Position numbers and translations under genes: made by a program. This document shows, piece after piece, positions 44,599 through 56,560 of a stretch of 64,000 nucleotides of DNA. Every line of letters begins with the position of its first letter. Positions within the stretch are counted from its first letter, which is position 1. Source of the stretch: Crossaster papposus (lineage: Eukaryota; Echinodermata; Asteroidea; Velatida; Solasteridae); assembly GCA_037893245.1 (NCBI GenBank), contig JBAIAA010001105.1, forward strand, positions 124,001 through 188,000. Direction: 5' to 3'. The notes under the pieces were generated by a model. That model made no database searches and was not told the origin of the DNA. It saw only the letters and a program-made list of their open reading frames with translations.

Positions 44599-47500
44599 CT
44601 ACTGGAACTTGCGTCTCCCTAGGACCAATTCTATAAAAAATGCTACCAGGGATAGAGCTAATATGCATCCCAAGATGAAAAAGCTCCAATCAAAACTCCC
44701 CGTCTGGTCGTACAGCCATCCTAAAAAAAACAAAATACAAAGAGCTGTAATATTTCATTTCCGTAATACATTGGAGCTGTCAAACATAATAATATGTTTA
44801 ATAATTAATACCTACTAATTTCAATCCATTATTGCCTGTTTTTTGTTCATATTACGCATCAGGCTTTTTTAGGGGGCAGTGCATGGAAAGGAAGAAAATA
44901 TAATATTTTTGACAACTTAAACTTAAGCAGCTACCCTATACGGTATATGATATCATCTGCGTTACCTGGAAGGAATCCCAGACTGAAACTCAAAATGGCC
45001 GCCACCAGCTCCATCCAAGCAAAGGCAAACGCTAAGAGATCAGATCCAAGCAGCTCCCTCGTGTACAGATCATTAAGCGATCCAGCTCCTCCAATCCCAC
45101 CATAAAAGAGGAAGGCACTGACCATCATCAGCCAGTAGGTGTTTACCCAGGGAGTTATCAGTAGAGCCGAGGAACTTAGTACGATCAACAGCACCATCAC
45201 CGGTCGCAACTTCAACAAACCTCTGTCTACAGCAGGACCAAACAGGAGCTTGAAAACGGCGTTGCCGACCCCGCCAGCTGTAGTGAATGTCACAGCGTCG
45301 TACGGAGAGAAGCCTTTGGCTTCGGCTTGGGAAACGTAATAGACAAACCACTGATCAACCACAAAGCGGGTACATATGAAGATGACTGCTGTGATCCAAA
45401 ATGAGACCTGGAAACAAACCGAGAATCCTAAATTGTTCATTTGGGCAGCGAGAGCGTCTCTGAAGGCGCTAAGTCGTGATGACTGTTTCAAGCTGGCTGT
45501 CTCCTCGGCACCTGATGAACCGACTTGTGGCTCCTCATCGGTGTCGGTTTCCACCGACTGGTAACTACCATTTCTCTTGGATTGATCACTCGGCGGTGCA
45601 CGTAGAAGGGCGCCACAAACCCCAAGATGCAGGACCAACGCTCCAAGAATAAGCGAAGCACCTCTCCAGCCGTACGTATCTAGCAACAGTTGTACTAATG
45701 GTCCAGCAGTGATCATGCCTACTGCAGCTCCTGACTGTCCAATTGCTGTTGCTGTGGCAAAGGATGTCGTAAAACAGCGTCCAATTAGCGCCCTCATCAA
45801 AATGTGGGTGACACTTAAAGCAAGTCCTGCGGATCATTAACAGGTGAGAGAACGAATTAGGGATCTACTCCACATTGGTTGTCACCTTTGGTGTGACGTC
45901 CTAAGGATTGTTAGAATTTATTTATTTTAGCATTGACACAAGTTGGGAAATCTTTAGATGAGTATCATTGTTAAATTCAGCATTTGAACTCGCAGGTGAT
46001 CATATGGGCTCCGGGCACGGTCTTACAAAGGCGCTGTTTACTCAGCTAGTCTGTTCCAAGACCACAGCATTCTAACTATTTCGGTATGCGTAGTTTTTTC
46101 CCCTGCATGGTTAAGGTTTCTACACCCCTCGCGTCATGATTAGTATCAACGATAACGCTAAAATGTATTGTTATTGCCCAGTCGACTAGTTACACGTAGG
46201 TCCAGAATTACATTAAATAATGGGTTATGTTATAGATTGTAGGATTGGGGTTCGAGTTCGGATGATGCAAATGTTGTATACATTTTTGGACTCCAAGTTT
46301 ATTGTGGGGATGAGTTTAATTTAAGTGAAAGCAAGGTTTGGATTGTTTACTTATCTTATTTTAAACATAACTAGGGTTGACAAAAAAAACTAACCTAATG
46401 TGATACCGTTCCCAAGAAAAAAACGAAAAAAAAAACACGGACATTTTGGGATATTTGTATACGCATTTACAGCCGTACACGTCAAAGTCCAGTTGTCTTG
46501 ACGGTCAGTTGTCTTGACGGTCAGTTGTCTTGACGGTCAGTTGTCTTGACGGTCAGTTGTCTTGACGGTCAGTTGTCTTGACGGTCAGTTGTCTTGACGG
46601 TCAGTTGTCTTGACGGTCAGTTGTCTCGACTTGGGGCTGAGTTGACTAGGACCGACTTGGTTTGGGACCGAGTTGCCTTTGAACTGAGTTGACTTGACAT
46701 GTATAGTAGTAATGCTCGGCAGGCAGGCCAGGGCGGTGAAAGCGTGCACGAATTCAGTGGCCGTTGATAGTTCTCACTGCTATACATATAAACTCTACAG
46801 AAGAATGGCAAATCTCTGGTAAATTTGACTAATCTAAAACACCGGCGGTGTTTTGTTTTTTACCTAAAAGATCATATTCACTAAACCGATAAACACACAC
46901 GCATTTATGAACACTGTTTTCAAAGGACATCTGTGCGACTAGAATCACGACTACACCAAAACAACACGAGTTTTGGAGGTCAGAAAAGTGACCCGGTAAA
47001 CTGTAGTCAGGGGAAATATATTGTGTATAAATGCTTTACTGTCAGCGACCACAAGAGGGCGCTGACATCAAGTTGTCTTGTTTGGTGCGTGTGTTAAAAA
47101 GGCACCCTTTAAATGCGTTTATTGTTGCTGTTGTTGCCCCTTTATAACGGACGCGTACCATTACAAGTAAAGGCAATGTTAAATCAATATTTTGTGTCCT
47201 TCAATTAATTTCACAGTGACGTAAGTTTTTCAAAACTCGTTCTACACAACAATAACACAAAAAACGCCCAGTTTTGTAAGGATGGTTGTGTAGATGTTTA
47301 TATTCTAGTTTTATATCATTTCGTTCAAAGCGGGTTTTGTAGCCCAATTGGGAGATTCCAGGACTATTGCCCTCTTATTAAGATTAGCCCCATTTGTTAC
47401 TAATGTAGGTACAATCATGCATTAATGGCAGAGGTTAAAAGAAATTAAATATTTACCGGCTGCTAGTGCTAGTATTGATGTTAACATGACAATACTAGTG

Positions 47501-48760
47501 GAAAAAGAAGCGATGATCATAGATACTCCAAGCATAAAACCGCTGACCGTCACCACAGTGCGAGTACCAAACATGACCTCAAGTGGCCTGGCAAGGAGAC
47601 CTATATTAAAACACAGGATATTGCATAAAAGGCTACACCAGAAGGAAGTCCATGAACCAGACTACAACAACAGCATTACATTTCTTGGCTTCCAGCACCT
47701 ATGAAAACAAAACTTCAAAAACAGGTCAGTGTCACTATAATGGTGTGTACATGCAACGAAACTTGGTGGGTAGATATGGGTCAAGGATGATTCCTATTTT
47801 CAGATTGATCACTTTAAATGTTGGTTCTTTGTTTTACAGATATGGCATTTTTTAGGTTTGGGCGGAGGTCTGAGCTTTACCTAGTGATTTGTTCTTGTTC
47901 GTTTATTTATCTATGATTTAATTGTACAACATCACCTCACATTTAATATCCGAAAGTTTGGCGTAAATGTTTCTGAAGCGCCTGCCTATCATTATGTTGT
48001 TTAATGTTGTACTTTGGTTCTTCTGATTTTGATTGAAAGGGAGGCGGGGCTGAGAAGACGATAGTTTTTTTATCGTGTCAATTTTTAAGGAATTAAGCAC
48101 CAGAAAATGTTATTTTGACATTTTATAGAGACCTCTGACTTCCAGAGCTTAACTCCCATGGTATCTACTCAGCATTCCCATCATTGTACCGGTGTCGTAT
48201 GAAATTCAGACCCCCATGAAAATCGGACTCCTTTTCTCTAATATTGGTTAAACCCTCTCATGCACGTGACCGGTCACTCTCCTAATTATCATGACCATTA
48301 CTTAATTAGGCCTGCGCATTACTACCAATGAGTCTGTATTTCATAGTCCGAAATTCATGCCACACAAATGGGAATTATTTCTAAGTGAAGGAGAAACAGT
48401 ACTGTCCAAAACTTCTGAAATACCCACAATTTTATTGCCATTTTTTTCAAAACAATCTATATTGAGCGAGAGGTAAAGCGGGGCTGAATTTGTTTCCGAG
48501 TTGCTCTAACATTGCCAAACATAATGAAAGTGACACACATGCGATAAATTATTTCAAACCTTACCGGTAACACATATGACTGCAGTGATAATAGATATCA
48601 TCCAGCCGACCAGCCAAGTTTGTGACGCGAATTGCTCTTGTAGTGTGGGTAACATCACTCCCAGACCCTTGACGAGCCACATCCAGAACACATAGCTGAC
48701 AAACAAACAGAGAACTGCGTACCAACCCTGGTGGATCCGACAAGCTTTGGTCTCGCCCAT
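44599..48760 (-). CDS. SLC16/monocarboxylate transporter-like MFS protein, copy 3 (intact, compact)
   Basis: Exons are 48760-48565, 47600-47457, 45826-44966 and 44720-44599 (196, 144, 861 and 122 bp), giving 440 codons with the same phase-1 introns as copy 1. Introns are much shorter (964, 1629 and 245 bp), so this is likely closest to the ancestral gene size. The protein matches copy 1 through all helices, with changes mostly in the central loop and C-terminus (ends VLGRRKFQ against VLGRRKSW). The same departures from the MCT signatures are present (HQGWYA; RCFTTSF). Upstream of the ATG the frame stays open to 48844 because of a 1-bp difference from the other copies. I take this as 5' UTR since that reading is not shared. 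It is the best candidate for a working gene in the array. Confidence 0.87.
46491..46628. repeat. 16-bp tandem repeat, 8 units plus a variant
   Basis: The unit ttgtcttgacggtcag is repeated exactly about eight times and is followed by a ttgtctcgac variant. Copies 1 (5098) and 2 (33310) carry just one or two units at the same intron position, so the expansion happened after duplication. Confidence 0.9.
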
Positions 48761-49106
48761 AATGAAGCCCTCGCCCGATATTCCGTCAGTTTTCGCTTTC
48801 GCTGTGACAGCTATGCACAAAACCACCAAATCGTGCAGTGGCAATTCTTTTTGTCCAGACGTTACACAAAAGCTCGATGCCGTTCTGTGTTTCGCAACAA
48901 AACCTGGGCATGGATCAATGACTCCCGAAATTTAAGTCGGCCGGTTTTGGGCTTAAAGGGGAACTATGTCCTAAAAAAATAACCCGCACGTGATAGCCCA
49001 GATGGTGGCGGTTGTGCAGTAGCGTATACAGATACAGAAATCCCCTAAAATATCATGTTTCGGATTGTTTACCTATCCTGTTTTAAACATAAATTATGGT
49101 TAAAGG
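48761..49106 (-). promoter_or_regulatory. Upstream flank of copy 3, cut by a transposon
   Basis: This is the conserved upstream block described for copy 1, here with gcacgtga at about 48985 and catgtttcggattg at 49055. Its continuation is displaced to 53926 by the 4.8-kb insertion at 49107. Confidence 0.4.
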
Positions 49107-49331
49107 AGTGTTCATGCGTTTTGCACGTACGTAAGACGGTCATTAAGCTCTTGGCCAATGAAAAGCTCTGCTTTGCAGGCTCCACCCCAAGCGTCTCTCC
49201 CTTCGACTGTCCACGTCCTTAAAATTCCACAATGAGAGCCATCTGCCATTGTTCGTTTTCTGCCATTGTTGATTTGCAACGGTCGTGAAGAGGACAATGC
49301 AACTCTATACTTCATCGAGTTGTTCATATGA

Positions 49332-49501
49332 AGCACGATATGTGGCAGAGAAAACCCCCCCTCTTTTGTGTTGACCATTGTGTTCCCGGAATCTCAGGAA
49401 TTCCTTTTAGGTTTCAAGGGGGGTGGGTTAGGTTACAATAGTGTTGAGTGCGTATAAACTATAGGGATAAGAGGGGGTACCCCTCTTCCACATATCGTGC
49501 T
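49332..49501. repeat. Small MITE unit with agcacgatatgtggcag ends (first of three)
   Basis: The unit begins agcacgatatgtggcagag and ends with the inverse, cacatatcgtgct. Further copies lie at 51411-51580 (direct) and 51738-51955 (inverted) in this transposon, and at 56787-56956, 57091-57260 and 57417-57594 in the second one. The third, inverted unit contains the 50-base C tract in this copy. Confidence 0.7.
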
Positions 49502-49964
49502 GGGTATAGAGTTGTTCACGGCTCGAATGTTATAGGACTCTTTATGGCAATAGTGCAGGCCCGTACGGTACACAGGGGTGCGACCGGTGCATACTGTAAC
49601 GAAGATTTCTCTGGGGTCGACTACACACACAAGAAGGACTCCTGACACAAGTGTTCCTCTATTTCCTGTGGTTCTCTGCCGTTTATTGTGGACTCTCGCC
49701 GACCAAAACATGGACTTCAGGCTCACACAATCACGCGGCCCCCAGAACTGGTCAGAACCAGTTCGGCGCTTGCGCAATCCAAAGGCGGGTTTCCGGGGCG
49801 ATCCCACCACCGTGGAATCGCTCCAGCGCCCTCTACCGCCCAACCGGCACGGGCGTTACACAGCCCCCCACGAAGACCTTGTTTGCCCCCAAACAAGACC
49901 ATGGGCGCTGCTGCCGCACCCCGGCCAACCGCCCTGGAAAACGCATAACGCCAACATTACACAA

Positions 49965-50047
49965 CAATTTACATTCCAACAATTTACATTACAACAATTT
50001 ACATTACAACAATTTTCATTACAACAATTTTCATTACAACAATTTGG
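49965..50047. repeat. 15-bp tandem repeat (caatttacattacaa)
   Basis: Six units with a or t at one position lie inside the miniature LTR element. Confidence 0.8.
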
Positions 50048-50124
50048 GGTAAGCCCCTGGCCCCAGGACACACCCCTGGCCCCGGCACTCCCCTGGCCCC
50101 GGCACACCCCTCTAAATGTTAAAC

Positions 50125-50470
50125 TTGACTGCGACTGTGACTGCGACTGGCTGCTCTGACTGCGACTGGTGCCTTCGACTGCGGCTGGCTCTTGCGACTG
50201 CGACTGTGGTTCCTGCGACTGCATCTGCGGCTGGCTCCCGCGACAGCGACTGGCTCCTGCGACTGCGACTGGCTCCTGTATCTGGTGCCTGCGACTGCGA
50301 CTGGCTCTTGCGACTGCGACTGCGACTGCGCTTGGCTCCTGCAACTGCGACTGGCTCCTCCGACTGCGACTGGCTCCTGTGGCCGCGACTGTGACTGCCT
50401 CTTGCGACTGCGACTGATTCTTGCGACTGCGACTGATTCTTGCGACTGCGACTGATTCTTGCGACTGGCT
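50125..50470. repeat. Variable tandem repeat of tgcgactg words
   Basis: Units of 6 (gcgact) and 12-18 bp (gcgactggctcctgcgac) alternate over about 345 bp. Repetitive frames on both strands (CDCDWLL; RSRSQSQ) are consequences of this and not evidence of a gene. Confidence 0.8.
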
Positions 50471-50479
50471 TAGAGAGCG

Positions 50480-50770
50480 TGGGCGTCCCGGCGAGGCCCC
50501 GCCCCCGCTGCGCCGACGGGCACGGCTCGGGCTCGCTCCGAGTGTTGCGAGCCGTCTGCCGCGCCGCCGTCTACAGCATGGGCCGGGCCCCCCCGACTCG
50601 GTTTCATTCCTGCAGAAGATCCAGAGAATGTCTCGACGAGGCCCCGCCCCCCACTGCATCCACGGGCACAGCTTTGGATTGTTCCGCGAGGAACCATCCG
50701 TCTGCTGCGCCGCCGTCTACAGCATGGGGCGGCCCCCCGACAGACCTGGTAGCGGACCCGGACAAATATG
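50480..50770. repeat. Imperfect 120-bp duplication, GC-rich
   Basis: Two neighbouring segments share gcgaggccccgcccc or gacgaggccccgcccc, then gccgccgtctacagcatggg, at about 120-bp spacing. They lie inside the miniature LTR element. Confidence 0.6.
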
Positions 50771-51761
50771 GAGAAGGGCGCCCTCTCTCCAAATCGGAGT
50801 AGACGCACTGAAGCCCCCAGCCATTGGCGCATGTCCCGAAATTCCCCGCTATCCTTCTCCAACTCCTCCCCCAGGAAACCCCAGACTCCCAAGTCCCCAT
50901 AACCTCCCTAGAGTTCCCCTGGCGTCATGCACGGAGTGCCTGAAAGCCTCCCGGACTGGTCCCCGCCCCCCGGGCCCACGCCCCGGCCTGCCCTCTCGCC
51001 GTGGGGCGAGTTGGCTGCCGTGTCATCGTGGTCTCCTGAAAACCTGAACACTTCACCTGGTCTTTTCCCGTCCCTCTGTATGCCGACCGCTGCCACCAAT
51101 GTAACGAAGACTTCTCTGGGGTCGACTACACACACAAGAAGGACTCCTGACACAAGTGTTCCTCTATTTCCTGTGGTTCTCTGCCGTTTATTGTGGACTC
51201 TCGCCGACCAAAACATGGACTTCAGGCTCACACAATCACGCGGCCCCCAGAACTGGTCAGAACCAGTTCGGCGCTTGCGCAATCCAAAGGCGGGTTTCCG
51301 GGGCGATCCCACCACCGTGGAATCGCTCCAGCGCCCTCTACCGCCCAACCGGCACGGGCGTTACAATACGCTACCCCCTTTTCCCAAAAGGTCCACATGT
51401 TCCCATATGAAGCACAATATGTGGCAGAGAAAACCTCCCTCTTTTGTGTTGCCCATTGTGTTCCCGGAATCTCAGGAATTCCTTTTAGGTTTCAAGGAGG
51501 GTGGGTTAGGTTACAATAGTGTTGAGTGCGTATAAAGTATAGGGATAATAGGGGGGTACCCCTCTGCCACATATCGTGCTGGGTATACATGTTCCTGGGT
51601 AAATAATGGTATTTTGATGTAGAAATAACGGTACTGTACCACAAAAATAATAAAATTACATTGGGATCTATACTTCTCGTAGGTTACATCTATACCATGT
51701 ATACAGTCGGCGGCTTCAAGAGTGTTCTTTATACCCAGCACGATATGTGGCAGAGGGGTAG

Positions 51762-51811
<50 letters not shown>
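51762..51811. repeat. 50-base C tract
   Basis: An uninterrupted C run lies in the inverted MITE unit. The second transposon copy has only ccccccaccccc at this place (57440-57451). Confidence 0.9.
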
Positions 51812-51813
<2 letters not shown>

Positions 51814-52007
51814 TTATCCCTATACCATATACACAGTCCACACTATTGTTACATAACACATCTCGCTTGAAACCTAAAAGGAATTCCTAAGATACCGGGA
51901 ACACAATGGTCTATACAAAAGAGGGGGGGGGGGGGTTCTCTGCCACACATGGCGCTTCAAATTGTTCTTGGTGAACACCTGCAGTTGAGTTACGCCAAGT
52001 GATTGTT

Positions 52008-52385
52008 ATTGACGTATTATTTGAAAAGACTCACAATCCTTTAGGTACGTCTTTTACTTTACATTTGTATCGACGACGTATCATTTGAAAAGACTCACAA
52101 TCCTTTAGGTACGTCTTTTACTTTACATTTGTATGGACGACGTATCATTTGAAAAGACTCACAATCCTTTAGGTACGTCTTTTACTTTACATTTGTATGG
52201 ACGACGTATCATTTGAAAAGACTCACAATCCTTTAGGTACGTCTTTTACTTTACATTTGTATACACGACGTATCATTTGAAAAGACTCACAATCCTTTAG
52301 GTACGTCTTTTACTTTATATTTCTATACAGGACGTATTATTTGAAAAGACTCAAAATCTTTTAGGTACGTCTTTTAGTCAGATAA
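52008..52385. repeat. 64-bp satellite, 6 units
   Basis: The unit starts gacgtatcatttgaaaagac and contains tttaggtacgtcttttac. Its period is 64 bp (ttgaaaagactca at 52021, 52085 and on to 52341). AAAAGAC and GTCTTTT form an inverted pair in each unit. The last unit is the most diverged. Confidence 0.92.
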
Positions 52386-52516
52386 CTTAATGTTATATTA
52401 AGGGATTACCGTTACCAGGCGGATAAAGGCACCATATTTGGAATGAAGACCCATTTTTTAAAAGATTTTATTTGTTGAAAAGTATGTTTTGGTGAATCTA
52501 CTTTGGTGAATCTACT

Positions 52517-52818
52517 ATGAACAATTATAACATTTTGATATTTAGCCCAGCAAACAAAAACAGGCAAAAATGAGATGGCTGTAAATTGGGCTAAGTAAAC
52601 GGTCAGTGAAGGGTTGCCTAACGTGGGAGTTCAAGTTCAAGGGAACCCCCAAATAAGAGTATTATTGCTTATAATTATGTCATCGTCAAATGGTTTCTTA
52701 CACATAAATTTAGTAATTTTCCTGAACTTTGACCACTTTTTAGTCCAATTTACGGACACCTAATTTTTCCCATTTGTGTTTGCTGGGCTAAATATTACAA
52801 TGTTATCATTGTTCATAT
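52517..52818. mobile_element. MITE with AGCCCAGCAAACA ends inside the transposon
   Basis: Left and right ends share about 45 bp of inverted sequence (tatttagcccagcaaacaa and outward to atgaacaat). In the second transposon copy the outer 28 bp of the right end are missing (about 58560). Confidence 0.65.
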
Positions 52819-53925
52819 GACTTTCCATAAGGTTTTAATATGGTAACTGTGCCAGTATGCAACTTGGTGAATTTGAAGCTTATCAATAATGAGGATTGGC
52901 AAGACTACTTGATGCTGTACCCTACATGATCAGTTTAATTAATTCTGAATAATCCCTCTATGAACGTGATATTTTATATTTTATACACTGTCTTGTTTTA
53001 CACATTGCCTTGTCTTGTTTTTGGCTTGCTGATTCAAATCCACAAACACACTCTTTTTAAGAGGCACCAAACTACCAAACTTGCTGGATAGACCGTAGTA
53101 GTTACAGAGTAAATTGTTTGATGCTAATTTTATTTTATTTACGAACTTCCCTATATTTTATGGTCTTTATTCTTAGACCCTTTTAATGTTTATACATACA
53201 TTTTTAAAAATAATGTGTAAATTTTGATGTAATTCAGCCCCTGGGCTGCCATGTCGATTTTTGTATCAATAAACCATTTATAATAATAATAAATAATAAT
53301 GATATCCGGAAACAAGGTAAATGTGCGCAAGTTAAGGGTATGATTTTTAGCCATTTCGATCTTTGCTGTGTTCTCATAATTATTCAGTCAATTATATGCT
53401 TTACAAACTGTTATTGAAGTAAGGAACTGTGAGTAAAATCACCAAAATTAATTTTGCAAAAAAAAATTAAAAATATATATATAGGCCTATATCCAAATAT
53501 GGGAACAAATATATTACACGACAGGTATTACAGATTTATGCAAGTTAGCCATATTTCCACTAAAAATCCAGCTTGGTGACCATCATTTTCGGATTCAGCA
53601 CCCCAAAATAGCTATGTTACAAACTTCTACTCAAAAAATGCGAGTCTTGCACTAAATGAGACCTTTTTTTAAATATCGCGTAGACTATAAGAGTTCTTAT
53701 TGCCGGACAACCATTGAAGTAATAGAAGGCAGTGTGTTGTTAATCCCTAATGTTGCAAATCCAAGAGTGAAAAGAAATTGAACAATCGGCTACCGAACTC
53801 GTTATCAAATTCTATAGACGACGGTCGGATGGGGTTGGAGCTTGAGGCGGAGTCAGCGAAGCAGAGCTTTTCATTGGCCAAGAGCTTAATGACCGTCTTA
53901 CGTACGTGCAAAACGCATGAACACT

Positions 53926-55279
53926 AAGGAAACCAACCTACTATGTCTTACCGCTCCCGAGAAAAGACGGAAACGGCCCTGGTTGTTTAAGCGGACACGA
54001 CTGTGTACGCATACGTTTTCCATGTCGTTTTATGTTCAATACACGCTGTGTGTGTCTATAAATTGCACATGGCACCCATGCACAATTGATGTGGTTGTTG
54101 AACATGTCCTACATTGTACATCCAAACAGTTCGAGTTTCTGGGGTCACTTTGTGGCAATTGGGCAATTCCCGGACATAGTGCCCCTTTAACCTGACTATT
54201 TTTACACACGCGCAAAGCTCACCACTTGCAGCGGCAACTCTATTTGTATTAGTAGGCCAGCCAAAGTGTGAAAATACACTTTGGACGGCATTGTTTGTTA
54301 ATGGCCGGCATCTATGCTAGATATGTTGTTCATGGGATCAGGAAGACGATGAGGGTGGATGCCACGCATATTAATTTTAAGGTCATTTTGAGGTCAAAAG
54401 ATCAAATAAGGTAAAAAAATCAGTATTTTCAAAATTTGTACAAATTGTAACCGCAATTGATAGATCTATCCATACAAATTATTGTTAACTTCATGTTGAT
54501 ACACCAAACCTATGAAATTAACGAATAAACTTTCATCTTGTACACAAATACATATATATAGCAAAATGAAACTTAAAATTGTGATTTCTCAAAAGTGCAT
54601 ATCTTAAGAATAACGAAGTTGTTTGCACTCCCTATCTCAACGGTGCATACATTTGTTTCAAACAACTTTTTTTCCAAGGTAAAGATGCCCCAACGGAGTC
54701 CACTTTCAGGTTCTATAGATCGTGTAAGTTGACCTCGAGAAAGTACGAGACTTTACGAGAACCCGAACTTTCGGGCACATCCAATTCAACGTGTAAAGCA
54801 AGTAGTTTTCTTTAAATAATTTGTTTCGGCGTTGCTCTTTTTACTAAAAGGTATGGATAAAAACTTTTAGAAAATAAAAATTGTCAGTTAAATTTACAAA
54901 TTGTGAACGATATGTCAAATTAGGATAAAAGAAAACCGAAAAAGTCTAGTTACGTCATACGTACGCCATTCAATTATTGTTCTCTATTTCACGCGCGAGT
55001 CTTTCTAAAGCGTACCCCACATGTAGTATTATGTTCGTTCTATTACGTAAGCACACTTCAGCACTAGAGCATGGTGTACTGGGGGTTTGGCTTTCTCTTC
55101 CAAACAATGAGCCAATCACGTTGCAACCTGTACGCTCATATCATACGCTCATATCGTGCGATATCATAATTATGCCGGCCGCACGATATGCTGGCCGTGC
55201 CAACATCTCTTGTGCACTCGCGTTGACGTTTGTATAATGTGCATGCTAAACCCCTCTAATAATTCTTGACTTCCGTAAT

Positions 55280-55322
<43 letters not shown>

Positions 55323-56560
55323 ATTTGAGATGGGATTGACGCCCCTGAGTCAAGTTCCTTAAAAGTTTGGCGTAAATGTTTCTGAAGCGCCTGCCTATCA
55401 TTATGTTTTTAATGTTGTACTTTGGTTCTTCTGATTTTTATTGAAAGGGAGGCGGGGCTGCGAAGACGATAGTTTTTTTATCGTGTCAATTTTTAAGGAA
55501 TTGAGCACCAGAAAATGTTATTTTGACATTTTATAGAGACCTCTGACTTCCAGAGCTCCGTATGAATAACACTGACGATCGACTAATTTTTACAGAAACA
55601 AACTCCCATGGTATCTACTCAGCATTCCCATCATTGTACCGGTGTCGTATGAAATTCAGACTCCTATGAAAATCGGACTCCTTTTCTCTATTATTGGTTA
55701 AACCCTCTCATGCACGTGACCGGTCACTCTCCTAATTATCATGACCATTACTTAATTAGGCCTGCGCATTACTACCAATTAGTCTGTATTTCATAGTCCG
55801 AAATTCATGCCACACAAATGGGAATTATTTCTAAGTGAAGGAGAAACAGTACTGTCCAAAACTTCTGAAATACCCACAATTTTATTGCCATTTTTTTCAA
55901 AACAATATATATTGAGCGAGAGTTAAAGCGGGGCTGAATTTGTTTCCGAGCTGCTCTAACATTGCCAAACATAATGAAAGTGACACACATGCGATAAATT
56001 ATTTCAAACCTTACCGGTAACACATATGACTGCAGTGATAATAGATATCATCCAGCCGACCAGCCAGGTTTGTGACGCGAATTGCTCTTGTAGTGTGGGT
56101 AACATCACTCCCAAACCCTTGACGAGCCACATCCAGAACACATAGCTGACAAACAAACAGAGAACTGCGTACCAACCCTGGTGGATCCGACAAGCTTTGG
56201 TCTCGCCCATAATGAAGCCCTGTCCGATATTCCGTCAGTTTTCGCTTTCGCTGTGACAGCTATGCACAAAACCACCAAATCGTGCAGTGGCAATTCTTTT
56301 TGTCCAGACGTTACACAAAAGCTCGATGCCGTTCTGTGTTTCGCAACAAAACCTATCCTGGGCATGGATCAATGACTCCCGAAATTTAAGTCGGCCGGTT
56401 TTTGGCTTAAAAGGGAACTATGTCCTGAAAACATAACCCGCACGTGATAGCCCAGATGGTGGCGGTTGTGCAGTAGCGTATACAGATACAGAAATCCCCT
56501 AAAATATCATGTTTCGGATTGTTTACCTATCCTGTTTTAAACATAAATTATGGTTAAAAG
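53926..56560. repeat. 2.6-kb array unit a: flank block, C tract, intron 1 and exon 1
   Basis: The unit consists of upstream flank, the block seen at 10900-11560, a 41-base C tract (55282-55322), intron-1-like DNA, exon 1 and upstream flank. It recurs at about 59664-62270 and from about 62271 to past the window end. Unit b to c spacing is 2607 bp; a to b is 5738 bp because the second transposon lies between them. Identity is very high. Confidence 0.85.
56015..56210 (-). pseudogene. SLC16-like exon 1 only, copy 4 relic
   Basis: The 196-bp exon is intact with ATG at 56210 and the donor at 56014-56013 and encodes the N-terminus through helix 2 (MGETKACRIHQGWY ... AVICVTG). Downstream, intron 1 continues only to about 55323 and is then replaced by a C tract and the flank block. 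Exons 2, 3 and 4 are absent. It cannot encode a transporter alone. Intactness reflects recent duplication. Confidence 0.8.

Larger units (their letters stand above)
49595..51365 (-). mobile_element. Miniature LTR retrotransposon (TRIM-like), no pol genes
   Basis: Two 266-bp LTRs (49595-49860 and 51100-51365) begin tgtaacg, end cgttaca and differ at one base. The target duplication is atac (49591-49594 and 51366-51369), and the second transposon copy at about 57044 shows the empty site (gtgcatacgctac). Next to the right LTR the minus strand reads TTGGTGGCAGCGG, a primer-binding-site-like TGG start. Next to the left LTR the minus strand has GTGGGGGGCTG, a purine tract. The element therefore runs on the minus strand. 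The internal 1239 bp hold tandem repeats and no gag or pol. Confidence 0.85.
49107..53925. mobile_element. Non-coding DNA transposon with perfect 67-bp inverted ends, copy 1
   Basis: The ends (agtgttcatgcgttttgcac inward, and its complement at 53925) are identical over 67 bp. The third array unit at about 62262-62275 is an empty site (ggttaaaaggaaacc), which shows a 3-bp target duplication AAG (one base mutated on the left here). Inside are three copies of a small MITE, a 64-bp satellite, another MITE and about 0.9 kb of AT-rich DNA, but no transposase. Without the LTR element inserted at 49595 its length is about 3.04 kb. Superfamily undecided. Confidence 0.85.

Noticed and set aside
48761..48844. 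N-terminal extension of transporter copy 3 starting at 48844
   Set aside because: The open frame depends on a 1-bp difference from the other copies, and the family start lies just before HQGW; treated as 5' UTR.
50116..50460. Several overlapping open frames rich in CDCDWLL or RSRSQSQ
   Set aside because: They are translations of a tandem repeat inside a non-coding LTR element; all frames stay open because of the repeat period, not selection.
52008..52385. CRISPR-like repeat-spacer pattern in the 64-bp satellite
   Set aside because: The whole 64-bp period is conserved, so there are no spacers.
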